A stretch of DNA of 64,000 bases, taken from the NCBI RefSeq assembly GCF_000380985.1, contig NZ_KB905710.1, positions 1 to 64,000 of the forward strand, read 5' to 3'. Positions 1 through 8,861 of this stretch are shown piece by piece. Positions within the stretch are counted from its first letter, which is position 1. Each line of letters begins with the position of its first letter. The translations under genes and the position numbers were made by a program. The notes under the pieces are model-generated. The model had not been told where the DNA came from. It searched no databases and saw only the letters and a list, made by a program, of their open reading frames with translations. The DNA comes from Proteiniphilum acetatigenes DSM 18083. Its GTDB lineage: Bacteria > Bacteroidota > Bacteroidia > Bacteroidales > Dysgonomonadaceae.

Positions 1-111
1 AGGACTGACCCCTATGGACTCTGCGATGGTTCGCTGGCTGTCACCATTTTTTATACCTAAATAAATCGCGTACCTTTGTTCTGAAGTTAACTGTTTGTAT
101 TTTTTTCTCAT
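1..111 (-). CDS. IS30-family transposase, N-terminal fragment
   Basis: Only the first 37 codons lie in the window; the gene continues past the left edge. The peptide begins MRKKYKQLTSEQRYAI and continues into a helix-turn-helix ending IAESIGVSP, the N-terminal DNA-binding domain typical of IS30-family transposases. An in-frame upstream ATG at 118-120 would add three residues (MLL); the ATG at 109-111 is preferred because family members start close to this point. The catalytic DDE domain is not visible, so activity cannot be judged. The gene drives leftward, away from the disrupted IS256 gene on its other side. Confidence 0.7.
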   Translation of the reverse strand, partial: MRKKYKQLTSEQRYAIYLGIKNGDSQRTIAESIGVSP

Positions 112-135
112 AAGCAACATAATAGTTAATTTTAG

Positions 136-157
136 GGAGACTTCGATCTCCTTTTTC
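136..157 (+). terminator. Terminator-like hairpin inside the IS30 end
   Basis: Stem GGAGA (136-140) and TCTCC (147-151) around a six-base loop, followed by CTTTTTCTTTT. In the plus direction this is a weak intrinsic terminator. Insertion sequences often carry such stops near an end to block read-through into the transposase; that role is inferred. Confidence 0.35.
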
Positions 158-262
158 TTTTATGTTGCCGCTTGACTCTCCTCGGGGGCTTCGCGCCCCC
201 GGCCGTTAGGCAAACCCCCGCGGTGTTTTTCATGATTGTTTTGAAGAAATCATTTCAAAAAA

Positions 263-278
263 CAACACCCGGGTGTTG
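263..278. repeat. 16-bp perfect palindrome CAACACCCGGGTGTTG
   Basis: The perfect inverted repeat lies at the probable outer edge of the IS30 element, next to the boundary with the IS256 remnant. It is either part of the IS30 end or a binding site close to it. A further imperfect dyad TTTTGAA/TTCAAAA sits at about 239-260. Confidence 0.6.
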
Positions 279-294
279 CACTTCTAAGTTGAAC

Positions 295-1299
295 TTAGGG
301 TGTCCACTTCTTCGATATTTGCATAAGGGAAAGAAAGACAGACTTTTTCAGTGATTCATCGGTAGGGAATACCATCTTGTTTTTGGTGTACTTTCTAATT
401 TTACCATTCAAGTTTTCAATCAGGTTAGTCGTGTAAATAATCTTCCGGATCTCCAGGGGGAAGTCAAAAAACACGGTCAGTTCCTCCCAGTTGTTCTGCC
501 ATGACTGGACAGCATAAGGGTACTTATGCCCCCATTTCTGGGCGAAGCGCTCCAGTTCGGCTTTAGCCATATCCCGGTTGGGAGCGTTGTAGATAAGCTT
601 CATGTCTTCGGCAAATTCCTTCTTGTCCTTCCATACCACGTAACGGGCGGAGTTCCTGATCTGGTGTACCACGCAGATCTGGGTATTTGCCATGGGGAAG
701 ACATTGGTTATAGCCCCGGTAAAGCCGTTCAGGTTATCGGTCACGGTGACCAGGATATCTTCCACGCCACGGGCTTTCAGGTCGGTCATTACGCCCTGCC
801 AGAAGGCTGCCGATTCGTTCTGCCCCAACCACATTCCCAGGATCTCCTTGTAGCCCTCACGGTTTAGCCCGACAGCCAGGTAAATGGTCTTGTTGACGAC
901 TTTCCCTCCCTGACGTACCTTAAAAACAATACCGTCCATCCAGACAATGCAATAAACTGGCTCCAGCGGGCGGTTCTGCCAGTCCAGCACCTGCTGGTTG
1001 ACCTTGTCCGTGATAATGGATATGGCAGAAGTGGAGAGTCTGTAACCATAGATTTCCTGGAGTTCCTGTTCTATGTCGGAGACGCTCATTCCCTTTGCAT
1101 AAAGCGATATGATGATGCTTTCCACCGGTGTGGCAGTGCTCTGGTGTTTGGGGACGATGACCGGCTCAAAACTGCCCTGGCGGTCCCTTGGGACCTCAAT
1201 GGTCGATTCCCCGAACTCGGTCTTGAGCCTCTTGGGGGTCGTGCCATTCCGGGCATTGGTATTCTCACTCTTCTCATTCTTGGCGTAACCGGATTTTCA
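295..1299 (-). pseudogene. IS256-family (mutator-type) transposase, truncated at both ends
   Basis: The reading frame is open from about 1296 down to a TAA at 295-297 and encodes about 333 residues, against about 400 for intact IS256 transposases. Visible signatures include the YAKNEKSEN and [14 protein letters not shown] segments of the N-terminal third, the first catalytic Asp in [10 protein letters not shown], the second in [10 protein letters not shown], and the catalytic Glu in [12 protein letters not shown]. The C-terminus stops at ISKKWTP, where relatives continue for about 20 to 30 residues; the stop lies in IS30-type DNA. Upstream, an in-frame TGA at 1297-1299 and loss of homology mark where about 60 N-terminal residues are missing. 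There is no usable start upstream of GTG 1125, which lies inside the conserved region. I read it as dead, cut by IS30 on one side. Confidence 0.8.
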
Positions 1300-1306
1300 C
1301 AGAAAA

Positions 1307-1930
1307 TTAGGCGGGACATGGAAAGAGCATCACTCTGATTGGAAATACGAGCTCTGGGACGGTAACCGGATGGAGGATTTTATTAAAACTTCCTTCCCTG
1401 AAATAGCTGATGTCTATCTTAACTATAAGTATGATGTGCAACGCTGGGATGTAATCCGTTATCTGATTCTTTATAAAATGGGAGGAATGTATGTTGATTT
1501 TGATTACGAATGTTTTGCGCCTTTTGATGATTATCTTAATAATAACGGAAAATGCTTTTTTGCAATGGAGCCGGTCGAACATTGCCAAGGATTCGAGAAC
1601 GGTATATATTTCAATAATGCATTGATGATGTCTCCTCCTTGTCATCCGTTTATTGAACACATTATTACTTATTTAAAAACGACACCCTTTATTTATACCG
1701 GGAACAAATTTCAGGATGTCTTATCTTCTACAGGGCCTAAAATGCTAACATCTCTTTATAGTAAATATGAAAATAAAACTATTATCAATTTTTTTCCGGC
1801 AGAAAGAGTTTCTCCATGGTTGCCAGAAGATGTAAGACATTATGTATATCATGAAGGGGACATAGTGAAATTAGAAAAGAAATTAGAAAAGGCCATGGCA
1901 ATCCATTATTTTTTTGGCTCATGGGTATAA
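1307..1930 (+). pseudogene. GT32-type glycosyltransferase (capsular polysaccharide/OCH1-like), 5'-truncated
   Basis: The frame is open from about 1307, where it already reads GGTWKEHHSDWKYELWD, typical of the region about 30 residues into GT32 (DXD sugar-binding) transferases. It continues through YDVQRWDVIRYLILYKMGG and the DFDYE metal/sugar-nucleotide motif to a stop at 1928-1930. The ATG at 1370 is internal to the conserved domain, so the true N-terminus (usually IPKIIHQIW-like) was lost at the junction with the IS256 remnant. The stop lies 9 bases before the ABC exporter start, so it was the upstream member of that operon. GT32-type enzymes beside C39 exporters occur in Bacteroidales peptide clusters; a role in glycosylating an exported peptide is inference. 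Confidence 0.7.
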
Positions 1931-1939
1931 TTTTTTATT

Positions 1940-4165
1940 ATGCAGAAACCATTTCCCATATATACCCAATTGGACTCGATGGACTGCGGTCCCACCTGTC
2001 TTCGCATGATTGCCAAGCATTACGGACGTAGCTATTCCTTGCAGACACTGCGCGAACGGTCGTTCATCACGCGGGAAGGCGTCAGCATGCTGGGCATCAG
2101 CGATGCCGCCGAAAGCATCGGAATGCATACGCAAGGTGTGAAAGTCACGCTTGAACAATTGACAGAAGGAGAACCTGTACCCTGCATCCTACATTGGAAT
2201 CAGAGTCATTTTGTGGTGTTGTACCACCTGTCCTCTTCTCCAAAATGGAGAAAGGAACGGGAGGAGAAGAGATTTTACATCGCCGATCCTGTGGGAGAAA
2301 AGTACATAATGAACAAGGAAGAATTTTGCCGTTGCTGGTATAGTTCCATGGAGAAGGGAAAAGAGACTGGGACGGCCCTGCTATTGAACCCTTCCCCCGG
2401 TTTCTACGAATACGAGGACGACAAGGAAAAACGTGAAAAGAACCTGGGTTATTTTTTCCGTTATTTGCTGCCCTACAAATCGCAATATGCCCAAATAGTC
2501 GTGGGGATGATACTGGGAAGCATCCTCTCCCTGATTTTCCCTTTTCTGACACAGGCTGTTGTCGACCAGGGTATCGGTAACAACAACCTGAATTTTATAT
2601 CGTTGATACTTATTGCACAGTTTGTTTTGTCGATAACCCAAATGGGCATGGGTTTTCTCCAGAGTTGGATTTCCCTGCATACCAATACCCGTGTCAGCAT
2701 TTCTTTGATTTCAGATTTCCTGGCCAAGTTGATGAAACTGCCCGTAAGTTTCTTCGACGCAAAGAATATCGGCGACATCATGCAACGCATCGGCGACCAT
2801 GGGCGTATCCAGGGATTCATGTCCGGGACCACTTTGTCCACGCTCTTTTCCTTTGCAAACTTCTTTGTATTTGCTTTTGTCCTTGCCTATTACAATTTCA
2901 CCATCCTGTTTGTTTTTTTGGTGGGAAACACCTTTTATATAACCTGGATATTATTGTTTATGCGCTACCGTAAAAAGTTGGATTATAAGCGGTTTACCCA
3001 GTCGGCCGCCAACCAGAGCAATACAATCCAGCTTATTACCGGCATGCAGGAAATCAAACTCAACAACTGCGAAAAGCAACAACGGTGGAAGTGGGAACGC
3101 ATCCAGGTGAAAATGTTCAAAATCAGCATACAGGGAATGGCATTAGGGCAATACCAGCAAATAGGGTCCATATTCTTCAGCCAGACCACTGGTTTATTAA
3201 TCTCGTTCCTGTCGGCCAAGGCGGTAGTGGAAGGAAACATCACACTGGGCATGATGATGTCCATCAGTTACATAATCGGGCAACTCTCAGGTCCCATCGG
3301 GCAGGTGATAGGCTTTGCACAGTCGTTGCAGGATGCCAAGATAAGCCTTGAACGCCTGAATGAAATCCACAACAGGGAGGACGAGGAACAAACAATTGAA
3401 AATAAAATAAACATCCTGCCTGAGAACAAAACGATTAAGATGGAAAACGTCTCTTTCAGCTACGATGGGGCAGAACGTGATTATGTGTTGGATGAGTTAA
3501 GCCTGACAATTCCACAAAACAAAGTGACGGCCATTGTGGGAGCCAGCGGAAGCGGGAAAACGACTATAATAAAACTGTTAATGGGTTTTTATCCGCCCGT
3601 CAAAGGGAAAATCAGCATAGACAATACTCCTTTGGATGAGATCAACCCGCATTTATGGCGACAAAAAACAGGGACGGTGATGCAGGACGGGTTCGTCTTT
3701 TCCGACACGATAGCCAACAATATTGCCGTAGGGCAAGATGAAGTCGACAAAAAACGTTTGTTGCATGCGGTAGAAACCGCCAACATCCGTGAATTCATCG
3801 AATCGCTCCCGTTGAAATACAACTCAAAAATCGGCATGGAAGGTAGCGGCATCAGCCAGGGACAGCGGCAACGCCTTTTTATTGCCCGTGCCGTATATAA
3901 AAATCCCGATTTTTTGTTTTTCGACGAGGCTACCAACTCGTTGGATGCCAACAATGAAAAGATAATAATGGAAAACCTGAAGGAATTCTATAAAGGAAAG
4001 ACAGTAGTGATAGTCGCCCACCGGTTAAGCACGGTACAACACGCCGACAATATCATCGTGTTGGATAAAGGAAAAATAGTGGAAGAAGGCACCCATGCCG
4101 GATTGACCGGAATGCGGGGAGCCTATTACACACTGGTAAAGAACCAACTGGAGTTGGGTACATGA
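1940..4165 (+). CDS. Peptidase-containing ABC transporter (C39 peptidase, membrane domain, ATPase)
   Basis: 741 residues, the full length of this family. The N-terminal C39 peptidase has all four functional residues: Gln10, Cys16 in the DCGPTC box, His90 (SHFVVLY) and Asp116 (ADP). It should therefore cleave double-glycine leader peptides in the cytoplasm and export the mature peptide. Residues about 165-460 form the transmembrane exporter domain. The ATPase has Walker A GASGSGKTT at 534-542, a divergent signature ISQGQ at 638-642, Walker B ending in Asp662-Glu663, and the H-loop AHRLST. The start ATG sits 9 bases after the broken GT32 gene; the HlyD adaptor follows 25 bases downstream. It probably forms a trans-envelope peptide exporter with that adaptor and a TolC encoded elsewhere. 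No precursor peptide gene is visible nearby, so the substrate is unknown. Confidence 0.92.
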   Translation: MQKPFPIYTQLDSMDCGPTCLRMIAKHYGRSYSLQTLRERSFITREGVSMLGISDAAESIGMHTQGVKVTLEQLTEGEPVPCILHWNQSHFVVLYHLSSSPKWRKEREEKRFYIADPVGEKYIMNKEEFCRCWYSSMEKGKETGTALLLNPSPGFYEYEDDKEKREKNLGYFFRYLLPYKSQYAQIVVGMILGSILSLIFPFLTQAVVDQGIGNNNLNFISLILIAQFVLSITQMGMGFLQSWISLHTNTRVSISLISDFLAKLMKLPVSFFDAKNIGDIMQRIGDHGRIQGFMSGTTLSTLFSFANFFVFAFVLAYYNFTILFVFLVGNTFYITWILLFMRYRKKLDYKRFTQSAANQSNTIQLITGMQEIKLNNCEKQQRWKWERIQVKMFKISIQGMALGQYQQIGSIFFSQTTGLLISFLSAKAVVEGNITLGMMMSISYIIGQLSGPIGQVIGFAQSLQDAKISLERLNEIHNREDEEQTIENKINILPENKTIKMENVSFSYDGAERDYVLDELSLTIPQNKVTAIVGASGSGKTTIIKLLMGFYPPVKGKISIDNTPLDEINPHLWRQKTGTVMQDGFVFSDTIANNIAVGQDEVDKKRLLHAVETANIREFIESLPLKYNSKIGMEGSGISQGQRQRLFIARAVYKNPDFLFFDEATNSLDANNEKIIMENLKEFYKGKTVVIVAHRLSTVQHADNIIVLDKGKIVEEGTHAGLTGMRGAYYTLVKNQLELGT

Positions 4166-4190
4166 ACCGGACAATTGTATTGGCAGTGAT

Positions 4191-5561
4191 ATGGATATGG
4201 AAAAAGAAGAAGATAAAATAGAATTGCGCAGCGAGGAATTTCAAGAAGTGCTTGGAACGGTTCCCCCATGGATATTGCAATGGGGCATTACTTTTTTGGC
4301 CATCGTAGTTGTGATTCTATTAATAGGCAGTGCGATGTTCAAATACCCCGATGTGATCTCCGCGCAGGTAACCATTACGGGCACAACGCCGCCCGCGTCG
4401 GTCGTCGCCCATGCTTCCGGCAAGATAAAAGAGCTGTATGTGAAAGACAATCAAGAGGTGAAATCGGGTGATTACCTCGCAGTAATAGACAATACCGCCA
4501 ACACGAATGACGTAAGGTTATTGAAAGAGTCGTTACGTGCCTTCTCAGCCATCTCCACGGGAGGAGATCCAGAAAAAAACACTTCGGGCCTGCAACACAC
4601 CAATCATTTGAACAAGGAATTACAGCTTGGCAATATCCAGTCAATATACTCACAATATTATACAGCACATTTCCAATACAATGAATACAAGCGCCTGCTG
4701 TATTACCCGCAAAAGCTTGAAATAACCAAACAACGGATAGCACAGTATGAAAAACAGTACGAAAACCTGCAAAAACAATACAAATTGATAGAAGAGCAAG
4801 CGCAGTTACAGGAAAACCAATACCAACGGGATGTCAGATTGAACGAAAAAGGTATAGTGTCGGATGAAGAACTGGAACAATCCCGGTCACAATACCTGCA
4901 ATCGGAATTGACCCTTGAAAGTATGCAGGCGGCCATCAATAGTATGGGTATACAAATTGAACAATTGAAAGAAACGTTATTGGACACAAGGCAACAGGAC
5001 ACGGAAACGTTAAACGACCTGGATACAAGGTTACGGACGCTTGCAACCCAGTTGGAAGTAGCCATCGAAGAATGGGAAATGAGTTTTGTGCTCAAATCAC
5101 CGATTGACGGCAAAGTCACATTTACCAGTTTCTGGTCTGAAAATCAGGTCGTAACGGCTGGATATGAAGTTTTCTCTGTGGTGAGCAGCCTGTCCCCATC
5201 CTCCTCTTATTTTATTTTTGGCAAAGCCCTCCTTCCCATAGCACGTAGCGGAAAAGTGAAAATAGGGCAGAAGGTAAATATCCGGCTGGAAAATTTTCCC
5301 GAAAACGAATTCGGCATTTTACAGGGGCAGGTAAAAAACATATCGTTGGTGCCTATTAGTGCAGGACAAGCTGCAGCCGAAAACGGTGCGGCATATTATA
5401 CCATTGATATAATACTTCCAGATAGGCTGACAACTACCTATAAAAAAGAGTTACCTTATCTTCCTCATATGCAGGGACGCGCAGACATCATTACCGAAGA
5501 TATTTCGCTTCTCGAAAGGTTTTTCCTTCCAATGAAAAGGATTTTGAGTGAAAGTTTGTAA
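4191..5561 (+). CDS. HlyD-family secretion adaptor (membrane fusion protein)
   Basis: 456 residues. A short cytoplasmic N-terminus is followed by one membrane span at about residues 24-45 (WGITFLAIVVVILLIGSAMF), then a half-lipoyl segment (ASGKIKELYVKDNQEVKSGDYL), a long coiled-coil hairpin (about 120-290, rich in Gln/Glu/Leu heptads), the second half-lipoyl segment (LKSPIDGKVTF) and a beta-barrel C-terminus. This order is that of HlyD-type periplasmic adaptors that join C39 ABC exporters to TolC. The second ATG, two codons in, is an equally good start. Located 25 bases after the exporter gene, clearly the same operon. The last few hundred bases before the next gene hold no further export gene. 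Confidence 0.9.
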   Translation: MDMEKEEDKIELRSEEFQEVLGTVPPWILQWGITFLAIVVVILLIGSAMFKYPDVISAQVTITGTTPPASVVAHASGKIKELYVKDNQEVKSGDYLAVIDNTANTNDVRLLKESLRAFSAISTGGDPEKNTSGLQHTNHLNKELQLGNIQSIYSQYYTAHFQYNEYKRLLYYPQKLEITKQRIAQYEKQYENLQKQYKLIEEQAQLQENQYQRDVRLNEKGIVSDEELEQSRSQYLQSELTLESMQAAINSMGIQIEQLKETLLDTRQQDTETLNDLDTRLRTLATQLEVAIEEWEMSFVLKSPIDGKVTFTSFWSENQVVTAGYEVFSVVSSLSPSSSYFIFGKALLPIARSGKVKIGQKVNIRLENFPENEFGILQGQVKNISLVPISAGQAAAENGAAYYTIDIILPDRLTTTYKKELPYLPHMQGRADIITEDISLLERFFLPMKRILSESL

Positions 5562-5860
5562 AATCTCGATAGTGATTTTTTGACAGACAATTTGATATCA
5601 CAATTTGGAATAAACTTATCAGAAATCTTCGAGATTGTCGACTTTTATTGGAACAACCTGTATGATGAAATCTGTTCAATGCAAATTTTAACCTGAACGC
5701 CAATACCGATACCTAGTATCTGAAAAATGACCTGAAGTTGTCGGGAGAATGGGACGGACACAGGGGAGATATTTTTTCGGATGAGTTGCCGGTTTTACAG
5801 CGTAGTCTATAGTCTATGAGATCATTTCCGTTCTTATTACTACTAACCGACTGCCTTGGA
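5562..5860 (+). other. Non-coding stretch with decayed coding-like fragments
   Basis: No intact gene is present. Two plus-strand stretches look like eroded protein-coding sequence: from TTG at about 5580 a 37-codon segment beginning LTDNLISQFGINLSEIF and ending in TGA at about 5695, and then, in another frame, YLKNDLKLSGEWDGHRGDIF at about 5715-5775, followed by stops. I do not recognise the parent gene or genes. The region separates the exporter operon from the next promoter at 5886. Confidence 0.35.
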
Positions 5861-5885
5861 TTATTCGAAGCTACAAAACTTTTTG

Positions 5886-5893
5886 TATATTTG
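5886..5893 (+). promoter_or_regulatory. Bacteroidetes -7 element TATATTTG
   Basis: A match to the TAnnTTTG consensus of the main Bacteroidetes sigma factor, about 75 bases before the start of the SGNH-like gene. No clean -33 TTTG lies at the usual 19-21 base spacing, so the site is provisional. Confidence 0.45.
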
Positions 5894-5969
5894 CCAGAGT
5901 ATAATGATTTTTATACTGAAAATCTCTATTCTAAGTTTATGAACTTCTTGACTCCTAAACATACAATAT

Positions 5970-6746
5970 ATGAAACGAATTGAAACATTGACCTTGTCGA
6001 TCTTATTATTGACTTTTGTAACAACTCTTCCTGCACATGCACAGGAGAACAATGAGAACCGTTATACATTCCTGCTTACCGGGGCATCCTTTGCTTCGCC
6101 CAACAACGGCTGGTTTGAAGTAGGATGCCAATTGACAGGCGCGACTCCACTGAACAGAGCCGTTGGAGGAGAAGCGATCGCCGATGCTGCTAATCGGATG
6201 GCGGAAGGCACACTCTACTCCAAAGAAGAATTCGAAGAAATAGATGCGTTGGTGATCATGCAGGTACACGACAGGGATGTGTTTGGTTCCTCTCCGCTGA
6301 AAGAAGAATATACCGATTATGAGATCCCGTTTGACCGCAGTAACTATGCTGCCGCATTCGACTATGTGATCAAACGTTACCTCACGGAATGTTATAATCT
6401 GAAATTCGATGAAAATTCAAAATACTATAATACCCGTATGGGAAAGCCGGCGGTAATAATGCTTTGTACCGACTGGCACGACGGAAGAGTGACCTACAAC
6501 ACCTCCGTGCGGAAGCTGGCAGAGAAATGGGGATTTCCGGTAGTGGAATTCGATAAATATATCGGTTTCTCCAGGAATAGTGTGCATCCCGTCACCAAAC
6601 AACAGATCAGCCTGCTCTTTACGGGCGATAATCAGCAGATCGCCGGCGAGAAATTCGGATGGCATCCCGAAAACGGTCAGGATAGTTATATCCAGCGGCG
6701 TATGGGAGCTATCTTTGCCGATGCTATGAGGAAAATATTTCCGTAA
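5970..6746 (+). CDS. Secreted SGNH-hydrolase-like protein (DUF5040-type)
   Basis: 258 residues with a clear signal peptide (MKRIETLTLSILLLTFVTTLPAHA, cut after AHA) so it is periplasmic or secreted. The layout resembles SGNH/GDSL hydrolases: an N-terminal block around GASFASPNNGWF, a Gly/Asn block NRAVGGEAI, and a C-terminal HPENGQDSY where the catalytic His/Asp region would be. The canonical GDS nucleophile motif is not obvious, since the position reads GAS. I assign it to the DUF5040 type from memory of Bacteroides proteins; substrate unknown. It stands alone behind its own promoter, with the Nif3-like gene 82 bases downstream after a word-repeat spacer. Confidence 0.6.
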   Translation: MKRIETLTLSILLLTFVTTLPAHAQENNENRYTFLLTGASFASPNNGWFEVGCQLTGATPLNRAVGGEAIADAANRMAEGTLYSKEEFEEIDALVIMQVHDRDVFGSSPLKEEYTDYEIPFDRSNYAAAFDYVIKRYLTECYNLKFDENSKYYNTRMGKPAVIMLCTDWHDGRVTYNTSVRKLAEKWGFPVVEFDKYIGFSRNSVHPVTKQQISLLFTGDNQQIAGEKFGWHPENGQDSYIQRRMGAIFADAMRKIFP

Positions 6747-6782
6747 AATGATTAACCATCGGTTAGCAGAGGCAATAATCAA

Positions 6783-6823
6783 ATAATTGGTAATTAGTAA
6801 TTTGTAATTGGTAATTTATAACT
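6783..6823. repeat. AT-rich word-repeat spacer (TAATTAGTAATTTGTAATTGG type)
   Basis: The gap upstream of the Nif3-like gene is built from slightly varied repeats of the words TAATTGG, TAATTAG and TAATTTG. The same words recur at about 23100-23130, 28018-28054 and 51655-51680. Confidence 0.6.
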
Positions 6824-6828
6824 ATCCC

Positions 6829-7923
6829 ATGCGAATAAAAGAAGTCCTTCAAACCATAGAACAACTAGCCCCGCTACCGCTACAGGAAGGATATGATAAT
6901 AGCGGACTGCAGGTGGGGGATGTGAACCGGGAAGTAACCGGTATCCTGTTATGTATTGATGTGACCGAGGACGTGATCGATGAAGCCCTCTCTTTAGGCT
7001 GTAACCTTATCATTTCGCATCACCCCATTGCATTCCGGCCGTTTAAGTCACTCACCGGAAAGAATTATACGGAGCGATGCATGATGCAGGCTATCCGACA
7101 CGATATCGCGCTCTATGCCGCGCATACTAACCTGGATAATGCCCGGGGAGGTGTTAACTACAAGCTGGCGGAGATGCTGGAATTGCAGAACGTGAAGATC
7201 CTGCAACCCATGGAAAATGCGTTGTTGAAGTTTGTTACTACCGTACCACTCCAACATGCCGAGAGTGTCAGGAATGCCTTGTTCAATGCCGGCGCAGGGT
7301 ATATCGGGAATTATGACAGTTGCAGTTATAACCTTTCAGGAGAAGGTACATTCCGGGCAAAAGAGGGAGCCAGTCCACACATAGGAGAGATCGACCGGCT
7401 TCATTTTGAGCCGGAAGTGAGAATAGAAACTGTGATCCCTGTCATGAAAAAGGAAGAGGTGCTTCGGGCGTTACTGTCAGTACATCCCTATGAAGAGCCG
7501 GTGTTTGATTTCTATCCCATTGCCAACAACTGGCCGCAACACGGTAGCGGCGTCGTGGGAGTATTGCCGGAGCCTATGCCCGAACAGGAGTTCTTATATC
7601 TGTTGAAAGATATTTTTAATTTGCCCACCATACAACACTCAAAAATCCAGGGGAGGGAGATCCGCGATGTGGCTCTCTGCGGCGGCGCAGGTGCCTTTCT
7701 AATCCCCAGGGCTATTGCTTATGGGGCCGATGCTTTTATCACCGGCGAAGCAAAATACAACGACTTTTACGATGTGGAAGGACGTATTCTCCTCGCCGTA
7801 GTCGGTCATTATGAGTCGGAAATCTGCACAAAAGAGATTTTTTTCGATCTTATTTCGAGAAAATTTCCTATCTTTGCACTACATAAATCGGCGTTCGACT
7901 CGAACCCGGTGAAATATCTGTAA
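6829..7923 (+). CDS. Nif3-like dinuclear metal-centre hexameric protein (YbgI family)
   Basis: 364 residues from ATG 6829 (MRIKEVLQTIEQLAPL); a TTG at 6808 would add seven residues encoded by spacer sequence and is rejected. Family hallmarks are YDNSGLQVGD near the N-terminus, ISHHP (metal-binding histidines), AAHTNLDNARGGVNYKLAE, and the C-terminal GEAKYNDF and VGHYESE metal ligands. The insert between the two halves matches the longer form of the family with an inserted CutA1/PII-like domain (residues about 130-240). The hexamer binds two metal ions per subunit. The cellular role is unsettled in the family; a GTP cyclohydrolase-like activity has been suggested for relatives. The next gene starts 115 bases later, as is common in Bacteroidetes. 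Confidence 0.9.
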   Translation: MRIKEVLQTIEQLAPLPLQEGYDNSGLQVGDVNREVTGILLCIDVTEDVIDEALSLGCNLIISHHPIAFRPFKSLTGKNYTERCMMQAIRHDIALYAAHTNLDNARGGVNYKLAEMLELQNVKILQPMENALLKFVTTVPLQHAESVRNALFNAGAGYIGNYDSCSYNLSGEGTFRAKEGASPHIGEIDRLHFEPEVRIETVIPVMKKEEVLRALLSVHPYEEPVFDFYPIANNWPQHGSGVVGVLPEPMPEQEFLYLLKDIFNLPTIQHSKIQGREIRDVALCGGAGAFLIPRAIAYGADAFITGEAKYNDFYDVEGRILLAVVGHYESEICTKEIFFDLISRKFPIFALHKSAFDSNPVKYL

Positions 7924-8038
7924 AAATAGCGGTCCGACTTGTTCCCGCGATTGCAGAGAAATGTAGTAATGAAATGATTAAGTGTCGTTTGATTACTGCA
8001 TTTTTTGATTTAATGAATATTGATAAATAAAATAAATT

Positions 8039-8806
8039 ATGGCAACAAGAAAAAAAAGTGCTGAACAGGAAGTGTCGGTAGAAGATAAGCTGAAATCCCT
8101 CTATAAATTACAGTCTTATCTATCCGAAATCGACCGGATCAAGACCTTGCGTGGTGAATTACCCCTTGAGGTGGCCGACCTCGACGATGAGATCGCCGGT
8201 TTAGGTACCCGTATCAACAATTTTGAACTGGAACTCAAACAACTGGATGAGAACACAAAATTGCAAAAGGGAAAGATCGAGACCAGCAAAACGAAAATTG
8301 AGAAATACAACAAACAGCTGGAGAATGTACGAAACAGCAAGGAGTACGACCACCTCTCCAAAGAGATAGAGTTCGAAACGCTTGAGATAGAACTTTCTGA
8401 AAAGCATATCCGCGAATATGCCCAGGAAGCGGCCTCTATCAAAGAACAGATTGAAGCTGCCAATGAACTGCTGAAAGACAAGACATCGGATCTGGAGCAT
8501 AAAAAACAGGAGTTGGACGATATTGTATCGGAAACCAAGGCGCAGGAAGAGAAGATTCGCGAGAAGGCAAAAAAGACCGAGGCAACAATTGAACCCCGCC
8601 TGCTGACTGCTTTCAAAAGGATCCGTAAGAATGCCCGCAATGGCCTGGGAGTTGTACCTATTCAGCGTGGCGCATGTGGGGGATGCTTTAATAAGATACC
8701 GCCTCAGAAACAGATGGATATCAAGCTGGGTAAGAAGATCATCGTGTGTGAATATTGCGGGCGTATTATGATCGACCCTGAAATGGCGGGGATCTCTGAA
8801 AAGTAA
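8039..8806 (+). CDS. C4-type zinc-ribbon coiled-coil protein (CT398-like)
   Basis: 255 residues. Residues about 15-195 are a long charged coiled coil. The C-terminus is a zinc ribbon with ligands Cys213, Cys216, Cys237 and Cys240 (RGACGGCFNKIPP and VCEYCGRI). This is the architecture of the CT398/HP0958-type family, whose members bind RNA or sigma-54 partners in other bacteria. In Bacteroidetes it follows the Nif3-like gene, as here. A strong intrinsic terminator stands 56 bases after its stop. Function in this organism is not established. Confidence 0.88.
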   Translation: MATRKKSAEQEVSVEDKLKSLYKLQSYLSEIDRIKTLRGELPLEVADLDDEIAGLGTRINNFELELKQLDENTKLQKGKIETSKTKIEKYNKQLENVRNSKEYDHLSKEIEFETLEIELSEKHIREYAQEAASIKEQIEAANELLKDKTSDLEHKKQELDDIVSETKAQEEKIREKAKKTEATIEPRLLTAFKRIRKNARNGLGVVPIQRGACGGCFNKIPPQKQMDIKLGKKIIVCEYCGRIMIDPEMAGISEK

Positions 8807-8861
8807 AATTATTACCCCGACAATACTGAAGAACGAGTTCCGGAAAGCATCTGGAAAGTTA

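Larger units (their letters stand above)
1..294 (-). mobile_element. IS30-family insertion sequence, partial (runs off left edge)
   Basis: The minus strand carries the start of an IS30-type transposase (separate entry) followed, towards its upstream end, by about 180 bases of non-coding DNA with strong dyads: GGAGA/TCTCC at 136-151 followed by a T-run, a CGGGGGC/GCCCCCG hairpin near 184-202, and a 16-bp palindrome at 263-278. The element probably ends near 278-296, where sequence beginning TTGCACTTCTAAGTTG abuts IS256 coding sequence. The exact inverted repeat and target duplication cannot be set because the other end lies outside the window. Assignment to IS30 rests on the transposase N-terminus. 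Confidence 0.6.

Noticed and set aside
1086-1319. 77-codon minus-strand frame overlapping the IS256 5' part.
   Set aside because: It is the wrong frame of the transposase; the correct frame reads [14 protein letters not shown] and runs on into the conserved region.
7924-8038. Possible small RNA or tRNA between the Nif3-like and zinc-ribbon genes.
   Set aside because: No cloverleaf, T-loop or terminator could be found in this 115-base gap.
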